10,058 bases of DNA from Pseudomonadota bacterium (GTDB lineage Bacteria > Pseudomonadota > Alphaproteobacteria > Rhizobiales > Hyphomicrobiaceae): the NCBI GenBank assembly GCA_023426855.1, contig JAEZBU010000235.1:1-10058 (forward strand). The letters are read 5' to 3'. This document shows, one piece after another, positions 1 to 6,998 of the stretch. Within the stretch, counting starts at the first letter, position 1, and each line of letters begins with the position of its first letter. The translations under genes and the position numbers were made by a program. The notes below the pieces were generated by a model. The model was not told the DNA's origin, did not search any database, and was given only the letters and a program-made list of their open reading frames with translations.

Positions 1-717
1 ATGCGCGCAACCTTCACATGTTTGGCGGCACTCATCGGAATGATGGGCGCTGAGGCTGCGGAGGCTGCGTCGCTCCGCGTTTCTCCGGTGACGCTGGATC
101 TGCGCATGCCGCGCGGTTCCGCGACCATGACTTTGAGAAATGACGCTGACAGACCCATTGATGTGCAGGTCCGGGTGTTTCGCTGGACGCAGAAAGGCGG
201 CGTTGACCAATACGAGACCACCTCCGCGGTCGTGGCAAGTCCCCCCGCAACGCGTCTCGCCCCGCACGTCGATTACACGATACGCGTGGTGCGAACCTCA
301 AAGGCGCCCATTGCCACTGAGGAAAGCTATCGCGTCATCATCGATGAGATCCCGACCAATCTCGTGAGGCGATCGGGAACGGTCAATTTCGTGATGCGCC
401 ACTCGATCCCGGTTTTCTTCCGCAATCCGCAGGCGCGGGGGGCGAAGGTATCATGGAGGCTTGCGCAGGTCGGCGGCAAGCTGAAGCTGATCGCGGAGAA
501 TACCGGCGGCACGCGGCTGAGGATTTCTAATCTTTCACTGCTGCACGGCGACGGCCAAGCCTACGCAAAAAAGGGACTGGCCGGTTACGTGCTCGCTGGC
601 GCGGCGAAGGAATGGCCAGTCGATCTGGGACGCCGACGGCCCGCATCACCACTCAAACTCAAGGCTCACAGCCAGCTCGGCGCAGTCGATGAAATCGTGC
701 CGTTCATCAATCGTTGA
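1..717 (+). CDS. Periplasmic pilus assembly chaperone (PapD-like, Csu/archaic type)
   Basis: This protein of 238 residues is a periplasmic chaperone that would bind pilin subunits emerging from the Sec system and deliver them to the usher encoded next. A hydrophobic signal peptide covers about residues 1-23, with a cleavage site near Ala-Glu-Ala-Ala. Residues about 24-142 form the N-terminal immunoglobulin-like PapD domain and about 148-235 the C-terminal one. The family hallmark is visible as YRVIIDEIP at 110-118, preceded by YTIRVVR at 92-98, the strand that donates to subunits in known chaperones. The length is normal for the family. The start falls on base 1 of the window but gives a complete signal peptide, so the gene is probably intact. 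Its 3' end overlaps the usher gene by 29 bp. The Csu-type assignment rests on the spore-coat-U adhesin gene downstream (CsuC-D-E order). Confidence 0.9.
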   Translation: MRATFTCLAALIGMMGAEAAEAASLRVSPVTLDLRMPRGSATMTLRNDADRPIDVQVRVFRWTQKGGVDQYETTSAVVASPPATRLAPHVDYTIRVVRTSKAPIATEESYRVIIDEIPTNLVRRSGTVNFVMRHSIPVFFRNPQARGAKVSWRLAQVGGKLKLIAENTGGTRLRISNLSLLHGDGQAYAKKGLAGYVLAGAAKEWPVDLGRRRPASPLKLKAHSQLGAVDEIVPFINR

Positions 718-3106
718 GCGATGTGCTGTCGCGATGGCCGCTGGCCTGATCGCGCTTACCCCGGCCTTGGCCGAGCCGATGACGACCATACCTCGTCCAA
801 AAGCTGGTGCGGGCGTGATGGAAGAACGCAAGCTGTTTCTGGAGGTGGTGATCAATGGCTTCTCGACTGGCGTGATCGCTGCATTCAAGGAAGCCCCTGG
901 CGGAGGGCTGACTGCAGCACCGGACGATCTTTTGGCTGCCGGCCTCAAGCCGGTTGAGCAGGCGCGCAGCGCCGACGGCCGCATTGCCCTCGATGGTCTG
1001 CCGGATGTTTCCTATCGCGTCGACGAAAACGCGCAAAGATTGATCGTCGAGACTTCAGATGCGGCCAGGATTTCACGCGTCATCGATGCGCGTGCGCGCC
1101 GTCAGGATGATCTGCCCGAGCCTCGAGCGGATTACGGCGCGATCCTCAATTATTCGCTGTTCGCTGCAACGGGCGCGCTTCAGGATCGCGAATTTGGACA
1201 TTTGGATAGTTTATCCGGATCGTTCGATCTGCGACTTTCGGGGCCGCAAGGCACGCTAAGCCACTCTTTCGTGGCTGGGCAGGCCGGCGATTGGTTGGAT
1301 GACGTCGTCCGTTTGCGGACTGCGTGGGCCTATTCCGATCCGCTCAAAATGATCACTTATCGCGCCGGTGATTTGATCAGCGGCTCCTTATCATGGACCA
1401 GATCGGTCAATCTCGGCGGCGCCCAGGTACAACGCAATTTTCAATTGCGCTCCGATTTGGTCACCACGCCGTTGCCCTCGTTTGCCGGTTCCGCCGCCGT
1501 ACCTTCGACCATTGAGGTCTACACGCAGAATGCGCGCACATGGACGGGCCGCGTCGATCCCGGCCCATTTGAAGTCGTCAATTTGCCGGTTGTCGGTCAA
1601 TCGGGCGAAACGCGTGTTGTGCTGAAGGATAGCCAGGGGCGCGAGACCGTTGCGTCATTGCCGTTCTATTCCTCAGACAAGCTGCTCCGGGAAGGACTGC
1701 TGGATTTTTCGATGGAAGCCGGATTGCCCCGCCGCAGCATAGGGGTCGAATCCTTTGATTATGACGACAATCCTTTTGCGATTTTGAGCGCCAGATATGG
1801 CTTTTCAAATCGGCTCACGCTTGAGGGGCACGTGGAGGTCGGTTCCGATTTGGCGAATGGCGGCATGGGCGCGGTGTTCCTTCTTGGTCGCTACGGTATT
1901 GCGTCGCTTGCCGGAGCCGGCAGTTTGCACGATGACCGATTAGGTGGTTTGGCGAGCGCCGCGCTGACACTCAGGTGGCAGGACTGGTCGCTCTATGGCC
2001 GCGTGCAACGCACACTCGGCGATTACGAGGACGTGGCTTCCGTCAGTGCAAAATCCGCGTGGAGCAAAGATGTCGATAACCGCCGCAGGGGTGCCGCTCC
2101 CTCGGCTATCGACCAAATTTCGGTCGGCATCCCGATCCCTATAAGCGGCGCCAATCTGCAATTGTCGTACGCGCGCATCGATAGTGATATCTGGCGAAAC
2201 AGCGAAGTCGTCAGCGTGAATTATGTGCAACAGCTATCGTCGCAGGCGGTTTTTCGCGCTTCCCTTTTTCAAAATCTCACAGGCGACAAAAATATCGGGC
2301 TTTACGCAGGCGCAAGCATTTCGCTCGGTAACGGGATTTCTGCGAGCGCCGGATATGATCACCGTGACTACGGCTCCCGTTTTATCGCGGATGTCATGAA
2401 ATCCGAAAAACCTGAAGTCGGCAGTGTCGGTTGGCGCGCGCGCGTGATGGAGGGTGACGATCCTATCCGATCCGTGAGCGCCAGCTATCGCGCACCGATC
2501 GCCCGTTTTGAAACCACAGTAACGCAATATGGCGGCGACGTCCGTGCCACGGCTTCGGCAGAGGGCGCACTGGTTCTCGCCGGTGGTGGGCTGTTCGCGA
2601 CGCATCGCATCTACGATTCATTCGCGGTCGTGAATGTCGGCGCGCCGGATGTCGAGGTTACCTACCAGAACCGTTTCGTCGGCGTCACGGATCGCTGGGG
2701 GCGTATCCTGGTGCCGAATCTGCATTCGTATCATCCGAACGCGATCGCGATTGATCCAAGCAACCTTCCGGTAGACGCACAGATTCCGTCGACAAAGGAA
2801 ATTGTCGTGCCAGCGGCTGGCGCTGGCGTTGTGGTGAACTTCGGTATCGAGGAAGCCAGCCGCACCGCCATCGTTGTCTTCGTGGATGCCACAGGCGTTC
2901 CGCTGAAAGCTGGCGCGGCTGGCCGGTTGGAAGGTGCGGATGCCGAGTTTGTCGTCGGCTACGACGGCGAGGCATTCCTCGAGCAATTGGCGCCAAACAA
3001 TATTGCAATCGTCGAACTTCCGGACGGAAACACGTGCCGTGCCGACTTCTCTTATCGGGCCGATCCCGGCAGTCAGGTCAGGATTGATGGGGTTTCATGT
3101 CTATGA
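689..3106 (+). CDS. Outer-membrane usher (FimD/PapC family) of a Csu-type pilus
   Basis: At 805 residues this is a full-length usher, the outer-membrane beta-barrel pore that accepts chaperone-subunit complexes and secretes the growing pilus. A signal peptide occupies about residues 1-28 (basic residues, then a hydrophobic run ending TPALA). Residues about 46-125 match the periplasmic N-terminal domain (LEVVINGFSTG at 51-61). The barrel follows, interrupted by a plug-like segment at about 272-325 (IEVYTQN, then GPFEVVNLP at 292-300). The conserved C-terminal module is seen as TDRWGRILVPNL at 667-678 with YHPNAIAID at 681-689. The start at 689 lies inside the chaperone gene and lacks a clear Shine-Dalgarno sequence. 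The next in-frame ATG (734) would remove the basic n-region of the signal peptide, so 689 is preferred and translation is probably coupled. It overlaps the adhesin gene by 10 bp. Confidence 0.93.
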   Translation: MKSCRSSIVERCAVAMAAGLIALTPALAEPMTTIPRPKAGAGVMEERKLFLEVVINGFSTGVIAAFKEAPGGGLTAAPDDLLAAGLKPVEQARSADGRIALDGLPDVSYRVDENAQRLIVETSDAARISRVIDARARRQDDLPEPRADYGAILNYSLFAATGALQDREFGHLDSLSGSFDLRLSGPQGTLSHSFVAGQAGDWLDDVVRLRTAWAYSDPLKMITYRAGDLISGSLSWTRSVNLGGAQVQRNFQLRSDLVTTPLPSFAGSAAVPSTIEVYTQNARTWTGRVDPGPFEVVNLPVVGQSGETRVVLKDSQGRETVASLPFYSSDKLLREGLLDFSMEAGLPRRSIGVESFDYDDNPFAILSARYGFSNRLTLEGHVEVGSDLANGGMGAVFLLGRYGIASLAGAGSLHDDRLGGLASAALTLRWQDWSLYGRVQRTLGDYEDVASVSAKSAWSKDVDNRRRGAAPSAIDQISVGIPIPISGANLQLSYARIDSDIWRNSEVVSVNYVQQLSSQAVFRASLFQNLTGDKNIGLYAGASISLGNGISASAGYDHRDYGSRFIADVMKSEKPEVGSVGWRARVMEGDDPIRSVSASYRAPIARFETTVTQYGGDVRATASAEGALVLAGGGLFATHRIYDSFAVVNVGAPDVEVTYQNRFVGVTDRWGRILVPNLHSYHPNAIAIDPSNLPVDAQIPSTKEIVVPAAGAGVVVNFGIEEASRTAIVVFVDATGVPLKAGAAGRLEGADAEFVVGYDGEAFLEQLAPNNIAIVELPDGNTCRADFSYRADPGSQVRIDGVSCL

Positions 3107-4059
3107 ACCCGTATCGTTACTGCTGTGTGCAGATTATCGCGTTGACGGCATTGCTATTCAGCGGGACGGTCGTTCGCGCGCAAACATGCACTGTCCAAAT
3201 CTCCGACATGAATTTTGGCGCAGCGGTCGACACGCTGTCCGGCGCGGCGACCGACACCACCGCGGCACTGACCTACAACTGCAGCGGCGGCGATCCGGCG
3301 GATCGCGTACTCATATGCGTGCATCTGGAGGACGGCAGCGTGCCTGGTTCGGGTGGCTCCCGTCGTATGGCCGGCGGCGGCAGCTATTTGAACTATCAGA
3401 TCTATCAGAGTGCCGACCGAACAGTCGTATGGGGGAGTGCCAGCAGCAGCACGTCTCCGCCCCCGATTGCCGCGATTATCGGAGGCGATGGAACTGCATC
3501 CGGCCAGATGACTCTGTATGGGCGTTTGTTTGGTGGGCAGTCCACGGCAGAGGCGGCCGCATATGTTTCGACTTTCTCTGGCGGTAACGCCGAAGCGCGC
3601 TATCGCGTCACCGACGATAATGACTGTACGAGCATGGCCGGCATGCCGACCGCAGCTGTGAGCTTCGCGGTTGAAGCGGTTGTCGCCAAGGATTGCATCG
3701 TTGCAACCCAAGCCGTGAACTTCGGTGCGCACGGCTCCCTGCAGCACAACGTCGATGCGACCGGCTCGGTCTCGGTTCAATGCACGCCCGCGACGGATTA
3801 CACGATCAAGCTCAATGGAGGGAATGCCGATGGCGCTTCGACGGCGCGTCAGATGTCTAAGGGTTCGGAAACAGTCGCCTACGATCTCTATCGCGACGGT
3901 GCACGCAGTCAGCATTGGGGCGACAGCGAAGGATCCGTCGCAGCCGATATCGGCAACGGGACCGAGCAAATGCACACCGTCTATGGTCGTGTACCGCCGC
4001 AGCCGACGCCAACGGCGGGCACATATACGGATACCGTTATCGTGACCGTAGACTATTGA
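3097..4059 (+). CDS. Two-domain spore-coat-U-like secreted protein, probable pilus tip adhesin (CsuE-like)
   Basis: This 320-residue exported protein contains two tandem spore-coat-U (SCPU) domains, the architecture of the tip adhesin in Csu-type pili. The signal peptide ends near residue 28. Domain 1 spans about 29-195 and domain 2 about 198-320. Matching landmarks show the duplication: CTVQISDMNFGA (31-42) versus CIVATQAVNFGA (200-211), R-x-M (89-91 and 251-253), Y-x-x-Y (100-103 and 262-265), WG (112 and 274) and YGR (141 and 296). Cys31/62 and Cys200/229 are likely disulfide pairs; domain 1 has extra Cys74 and Cys177. The C-terminus GTYTDTVIVTVDY is typical of the domain. The start at 3097 overlaps the end of the usher gene; an ATG at 3103 is an alternative, better spaced from GGGG at 3089-3092. 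As last gene of the operon it occupies the adhesin position; the binding target cannot be read from sequence. Confidence 0.88.
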   Translation: MSMNPYRYCCVQIIALTALLFSGTVVRAQTCTVQISDMNFGAAVDTLSGAATDTTAALTYNCSGGDPADRVLICVHLEDGSVPGSGGSRRMAGGGSYLNYQIYQSADRTVVWGSASSSTSPPPIAAIIGGDGTASGQMTLYGRLFGGQSTAEAAAYVSTFSGGNAEARYRVTDDNDCTSMAGMPTAAVSFAVEAVVAKDCIVATQAVNFGAHGSLQHNVDATGSVSVQCTPATDYTIKLNGGNADGASTARQMSKGSETVAYDLYRDGARSQHWGDSEGSVAADIGNGTEQMHTVYGRVPPQPTPTAGTYTDTVIVTVDY

Positions 4060-4078
4060 ATGTGAAACTCAGGGCTCC

Positions 4079-4128
4079 GGCGATCCGTTGCCTGAAGTTG
4101 AGCAGAGAACGGTGATCAGCCGATCGCC
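4079..4128 (+). repeat. Inverted repeat downstream of the pilus operon
   Basis: GGCGATC at 4079-4085 is perfectly complementary in inverted orientation to GATCGCC at 4122-4128. Nested inside, CGTT (4086-4089) can pair with AACG (4108-4111), with unpaired bases on the 3' side. The structure lies 20 bp after the adhesin stop codon and could form a 3' hairpin on the pilus transcript. No U-rich tail follows, so calling it an intrinsic terminator is not justified. Confidence 0.3.
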
Positions 4129-4179
4129 AAATGCGGTGTGATAAGCTCGGTCGGATTATGGCCTCAAAACCGATCATGA

Positions 4180-4196
4180 CCGGCAGCGCCTGCCAG
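4180..4196 (-). terminator. Weak possible terminator hairpin after the lactonase gene
   Basis: On the minus strand, beginning 11 nt past the lactonase stop codon, the transcript can form a seven-pair stem (one G-U wobble) closed by a GCG triloop; its core is GGCAG pairing with CTGCC. A short TTTT follows, but only after about nine bases, so this is an atypical Rho-independent terminator at best. It could equally be an RNA 3'-end stabiliser or chance. Confidence 0.28.
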
Positions 4197-4206
4197 AATC
4201 AAAGGC

Positions 4207-5121
4207 TCAAAAACCCGAGTACATAAGCCGTCCAGGCACCGGCATTTCGGCGCGAAGAATTGTCCCGGTTTCGGATTCGGTAATGAACAGACTACGGCGT
4301 CCTTCACCACCGTAGGCCATATTCGTCGTGTGTGAGCCATGGCGAGATTGGACACGCAAGATGGGTTCTCCGGCCGGACTGAAAAGCCAGATCGCGCCGA
4401 GTCCGATATGAGCCACCACGAGATTGCCCGCTTCATCCATGGCGAGGCCGTCAGGGCCGCCGCCACCGGAGAGCTGGATAAATGTCCCAACCTTTGCGAC
4501 TGAGCCATCGCGCATCAGCGGCACCCGCCATATAGCGTTGGCGCGCGTTACGGCGACATAGAGCACGCTTTCGCTGGGATCGAGCACGATCCCGTTGGGG
4601 CTTGGAATGTTGTCGAGCAGGCAGTCGATCTGGCCATTTGCCCGCACCCTGAAAACCCGGCCGGTGGGATCGTGCCAGCCGGTGAGGCCCTGGTCGGTGA
4701 AATACAGGTCGCCATTCGAGGCGAATACGAGATCGTTTACGGCTTTGAGGCGCTCGAGACGCACGCGCGGCACAAACGGCGAAATTTTCCCGGTGTCAGG
4801 ATCAAGAATGACAATTCCGTTTTTGTAGTCGGCGATAAAGATGCGGCCGTCTTTGTGGATCTTCAGCCCGTTCGGTTCGCCGTCATATTCCGTGATCAAC
4901 GTGAACTTGCCGGCCTCGTCGATGCGAAATACGCGCCCCCATGGAATATCGACGCAATAGAGGCGGCCTTCGTGATCGAAGGATGGACCTTCCAGGAGTG
5001 AATGAGCCGGCAGAACACCTGGCTGATGACGATGCCATTCCGAGGTCGGCTCCGACTTGCGGAACTCGTCGGGCAGGCGCGTAAATACTGTGGCCTCGGT
5101 GACTGGTGGCGGCGCGAACAT
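4207..5121 (-). CDS. SMP-30/gluconolactonase/LRE-family sugar lactonase
   Basis: The 304-residue product is a six-bladed beta-propeller lactonase that would hydrolyse a sugar-acid lactone to the free acid using a divalent metal. It has no signal peptide, so it should act in the cytoplasm. The family's metal and substrate residues appear in order: LEGPSF with Glu44, EPNGL with Asn84, AVNDLVF with Asn129, SPNGIV with Asn176 and GPDGLA with Asp224. Repeated blade motifs (DGRIFIAD, NGDLYFTD, GNLVVAH) support a propeller. The length is normal for the family. The gene starts 17 bp after the TRAP large-subunit stop, with GGAG about 11 nt before the ATG, so it is the distal gene of the transporter operon. 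The substrate is not determined by sequence; linkage to an acid-sugar kinase suggests an aldonolactone. SMP-30 homologues also include esterases of other specificity. Confidence 0.88.
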   Translation of the reverse strand: MFAPPPVTEATVFTRLPDEFRKSEPTSEWHRHQPGVLPAHSLLEGPSFDHEGRLYCVDIPWGRVFRIDEAGKFTLITEYDGEPNGLKIHKDGRIFIADYKNGIVILDPDTGKISPFVPRVRLERLKAVNDLVFASNGDLYFTDQGLTGWHDPTGRVFRVRANGQIDCLLDNIPSPNGIVLDPSESVLYVAVTRANAIWRVPLMRDGSVAKVGTFIQLSGGGGPDGLAMDEAGNLVVAHIGLGAIWLFSPAGEPILRVQSRHGSHTTNMAYGGEGRRSLFITESETGTILRAEMPVPGRLMYSGF

Positions 5122-5138
5122 CGGTCAATGGCTCCGGA

Positions 5139-6437
5139 TTATTTAAGGGCTGCGGGTAGCCACAAGACGATCCCGGGCACCGCGTAAAGCAGGAACGAGA
5201 AAGCCACGATAATAATGGCGTAGGGAGCGGAGGCCCACGCGATCTCGCCGAGCGTTCGATCTGGCGCGATTGAGCTGATGGCGAAAAGATTGAGCCCCAT
5301 CGGCGGCGTCAACGCGCCAAGTTCGATGAAGATCACGAGGATGATGCCGACCCAGATCCCGTTGAAACCAAGTGCCATCAGGCTGGGATAGAGCAGCGGC
5401 ACGGTCAGCAGCATGATCGACAGGCCATCGACGAACATGCCGATGACGGCGTAAACCGCCAAAAGGATGCAGAAGAAGAAGAACTGAGAAACGTCGAGCG
5501 CGGTCATCCAGTCCGCCAACCCGCGTCCAATCCCGGACGATACGACGGCGAAGTTCAGCACCTGGGCGTTGATGGTGATGAACATGATCGTGGCGCTGGT
5601 CAGTAGTGCGTTGCGCAGGGCGACCCAGAATTTAGCCAGGGTAAGTTCCCGATAGGCCACGGCCAGGACCAACGCGAGCAGTGAACCGAACGCTGATGCC
5701 TCTGTGGGTGTAACGACGCCCGTATACATGCCGCCGATGACCGCCGTGATCAGCCCGATGATCGGAAACGCGTCACGGGCAGCCCGGCCTATGTCGAGGC
5801 CAGCCGAGGGTTCGTGCTTGGGCGTCAGGCTTGGTGTGATCAGGGTGCGGATGGCGACGTAGAGTGAGAATATCAGTGCCAATAGAATGCCGGGAATGAT
5901 ACCCGCCATGAACAGGTCGATGACCGACTCCTGCGTCATGGACCCGTAGACGATAAGCGGAATACTCGGTGGAATGAGGATCCCGAGACAACCACCTGCG
6001 GTAAGTGTGCCGAGCGTCAGGTTGTCAGCGTAGCCCCGCGAGCGCATTTCCTTGACAGCGACGGTGCCGACAGTCAGCGCGGTGGCGACCGAGGAGCCGG
6101 CGATGGCCGAGAAGATGGCGCAACCGGCAATGTTCGTTTGTGCGAGGCCGCCCGGCACCCGGCTGAACAGGCCCGAGATGCCAGAGTAGAACCGCCCCGC
6201 GATGCCGCTCTGAAGGATCAGCTCGCCCATCAGTACGAAAAGCGGGATGGCGACGAGGCTGAAATTCGTTGTGGTGTTGAAGACAATGTCACCGAACGTG
6301 GGCCACAACATCGTCCCGCTTGCCATCGTGATCCCCACGATGCCAACGAAGCCCATTGCGGCGCCAATAGACACGCCGAACGCCAGGGTCGAAATCAGCA
6401 GGATCCCGTAGATCGCAAGAAGATCAGTCCACGGCAT
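5139..6437 (-). CDS. dctM: TRAP transporter large membrane subunit (DctM family)
   Basis: At 432 residues this is the large, roughly 12-helix membrane subunit of a tripartite ATP-independent periplasmic transporter, which moves solute inward using a sodium or proton gradient. Family signatures are present: FSAIAGSSVATA at 109-120, GCLGILIPPSIPLIVYG at 149-165, GVVTPTEASAFG at 240-251, FVDGLSIMLLTVPLLYP at 335-351 and GALTPPMGLNLFAI at 374-387. The protein is hydrophobic throughout with no gap, so it looks complete. Its ATG lies within the 3' end of the small-subunit gene (14-bp overlap), with a good Shine-Dalgarno sequence (GAGGGG, 7 nt upstream), indicating coupled translation. The symbol is a family label: these transporters carry many carboxylates, and the context here favours a sugar acid over dicarboxylates. 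Confidence 0.95.
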   Translation of the reverse strand: MPWTDLLAIYGILLISTLAFGVSIGAAMGFVGIVGITMASGTMLWPTFGDIVFNTTTNFSLVAIPLFVLMGELILQSGIAGRFYSGISGLFSRVPGGLAQTNIAGCAIFSAIAGSSVATALTVGTVAVKEMRSRGYADNLTLGTLTAGGCLGILIPPSIPLIVYGSMTQESVIDLFMAGIIPGILLALIFSLYVAIRTLITPSLTPKHEPSAGLDIGRAARDAFPIIGLITAVIGGMYTGVVTPTEASAFGSLLALVLAVAYRELTLAKFWVALRNALLTSATIMFITINAQVLNFAVVSSGIGRGLADWMTALDVSQFFFFCILLAVYAVIGMFVDGLSIMLLTVPLLYPSLMALGFNGIWVGIILVIFIELGALTPPMGLNLFAISSIAPDRTLGEIAWASAPYAIIIVAFSFLLYAVPGIVLWLPAALK

Positions 6438-6960
6438 TCAGGCGCCCCTCTTGAGGAAGCTGGCCTCGCCAGAGGCGAAGAGCACACACAGTTCCCCACT
6501 CGAGGAACGCGATGGCCAGGACACCAAAGCCAAACGGCATCACGGCCTGGGGGATGACGAGCGGTGTCTCGGAAGGCTGCAGAGACCGGGTGCCAAACGA
6601 CGCGCTCGCTGCAACAAGATCGAAAGTCGCATCCGCGAGGACGACACATGTAACGGCACCGATGATGGCCGTAATGATCTCAAGAACTGCCCGGGGGCGG
6701 GGCGGGAAGAAGGACATCAGACCCTCGACCCGCAGAAAGCGCCCCTCGCGCAACGCCGGCACGAAACACAACATCGTCGCGGCGGTGAAGAAATAGCCCG
6801 CATATTCGTCGGCGATCTGCGTCGACATGCCGAACAGTGTCCGGCCCGCGATCTCGACATTCATCAGCACGACCATGGCAATGACCATTGCCGCGCCGAT
6901 GACCAGCCCAATCCATTGCACCACGTCGAGGGCGCGGGACACAAACGGTATGCGGTCCAT
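6424..6960 (-). CDS. dctQ: TRAP transporter small membrane subunit (DctQ family)
   Basis: This is the four-helix small subunit (178 residues) that pairs with the large subunit to form the TRAP membrane complex. Predicted membrane segments are about residues 11-33, 53-70, 92-115 and 138-162. Family features are NVEIAGRTLFG at 34-44, Asp51-Glu52 before helix 2, REGRFLRVE at 71-79 (the usual R-x-G-x-x-x-V loop) and TPLVIPQAVMPFGF at 132-145. It begins 38 bp after the stop of the binding-protein gene, with only a weak ribosome site (GGA about 9 nt upstream), and ends inside the large-subunit gene. That P-Q-M order is standard. No alternative function is likely; the assignment does not reveal the solute. 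Confidence 0.92.
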   Translation of the reverse strand: MDRIPFVSRALDVVQWIGLVIGAAMVIAMVVLMNVEIAGRTLFGMSTQIADEYAGYFFTAATMLCFVPALREGRFLRVEGLMSFFPPRPRAVLEIITAIIGAVTCVVLADATFDLVAASASFGTRSLQPSETPLVIPQAVMPFGFGVLAIAFLEWGTVCALRLWRGQLPQEGRLNAVD

Positions 6961-6998
6961 GAAGGCTATCCGTTGTTTTCGGGACTAGCGCCGCGCGG

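Larger units (their letters stand above)
4060..4206. other. Convergent intergenic gap between pilus operon and catabolic operon
   Basis: This gap of 147 bp lies between two operons transcribed towards each other. I see no open reading frame with gene-like character, no tRNA and no mobile-element ends. It contains two inverted-repeat structures listed separately. Neither is followed by a strong T tract, so transcription from both sides may end by Rho or by weak hairpins here. Confidence 0.6.

Noticed and set aside
2234..2986. Minus-strand frames within the usher gene
   Set aside because: They have shadow-frame composition, lie inside an intact usher gene and lack recognisable motifs.
734..3106. 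Shorter usher start at ATG 734
   Set aside because: It would yield a signal peptide without a positively charged n-region; the longer start supplies Lys/Arg and fits tight coupling with the chaperone gene.
3154..3975. Long open frame (273 codons) on the minus strand across the adhesin gene
   Set aside because: It lies wholly antisense to a well-supported SCPU gene, has no recognisable domain, is rich in Arg/His/Cys as expected of a GC-rich shadow frame, and has no ribosome site of note.
4060..4206. Junction as an insertion or integration boundary
   Set aside because: Although the two blocks are functionally unrelated, I found no tRNA fragment, flanking direct repeat, integrase or transposase, or evident change in base usage.
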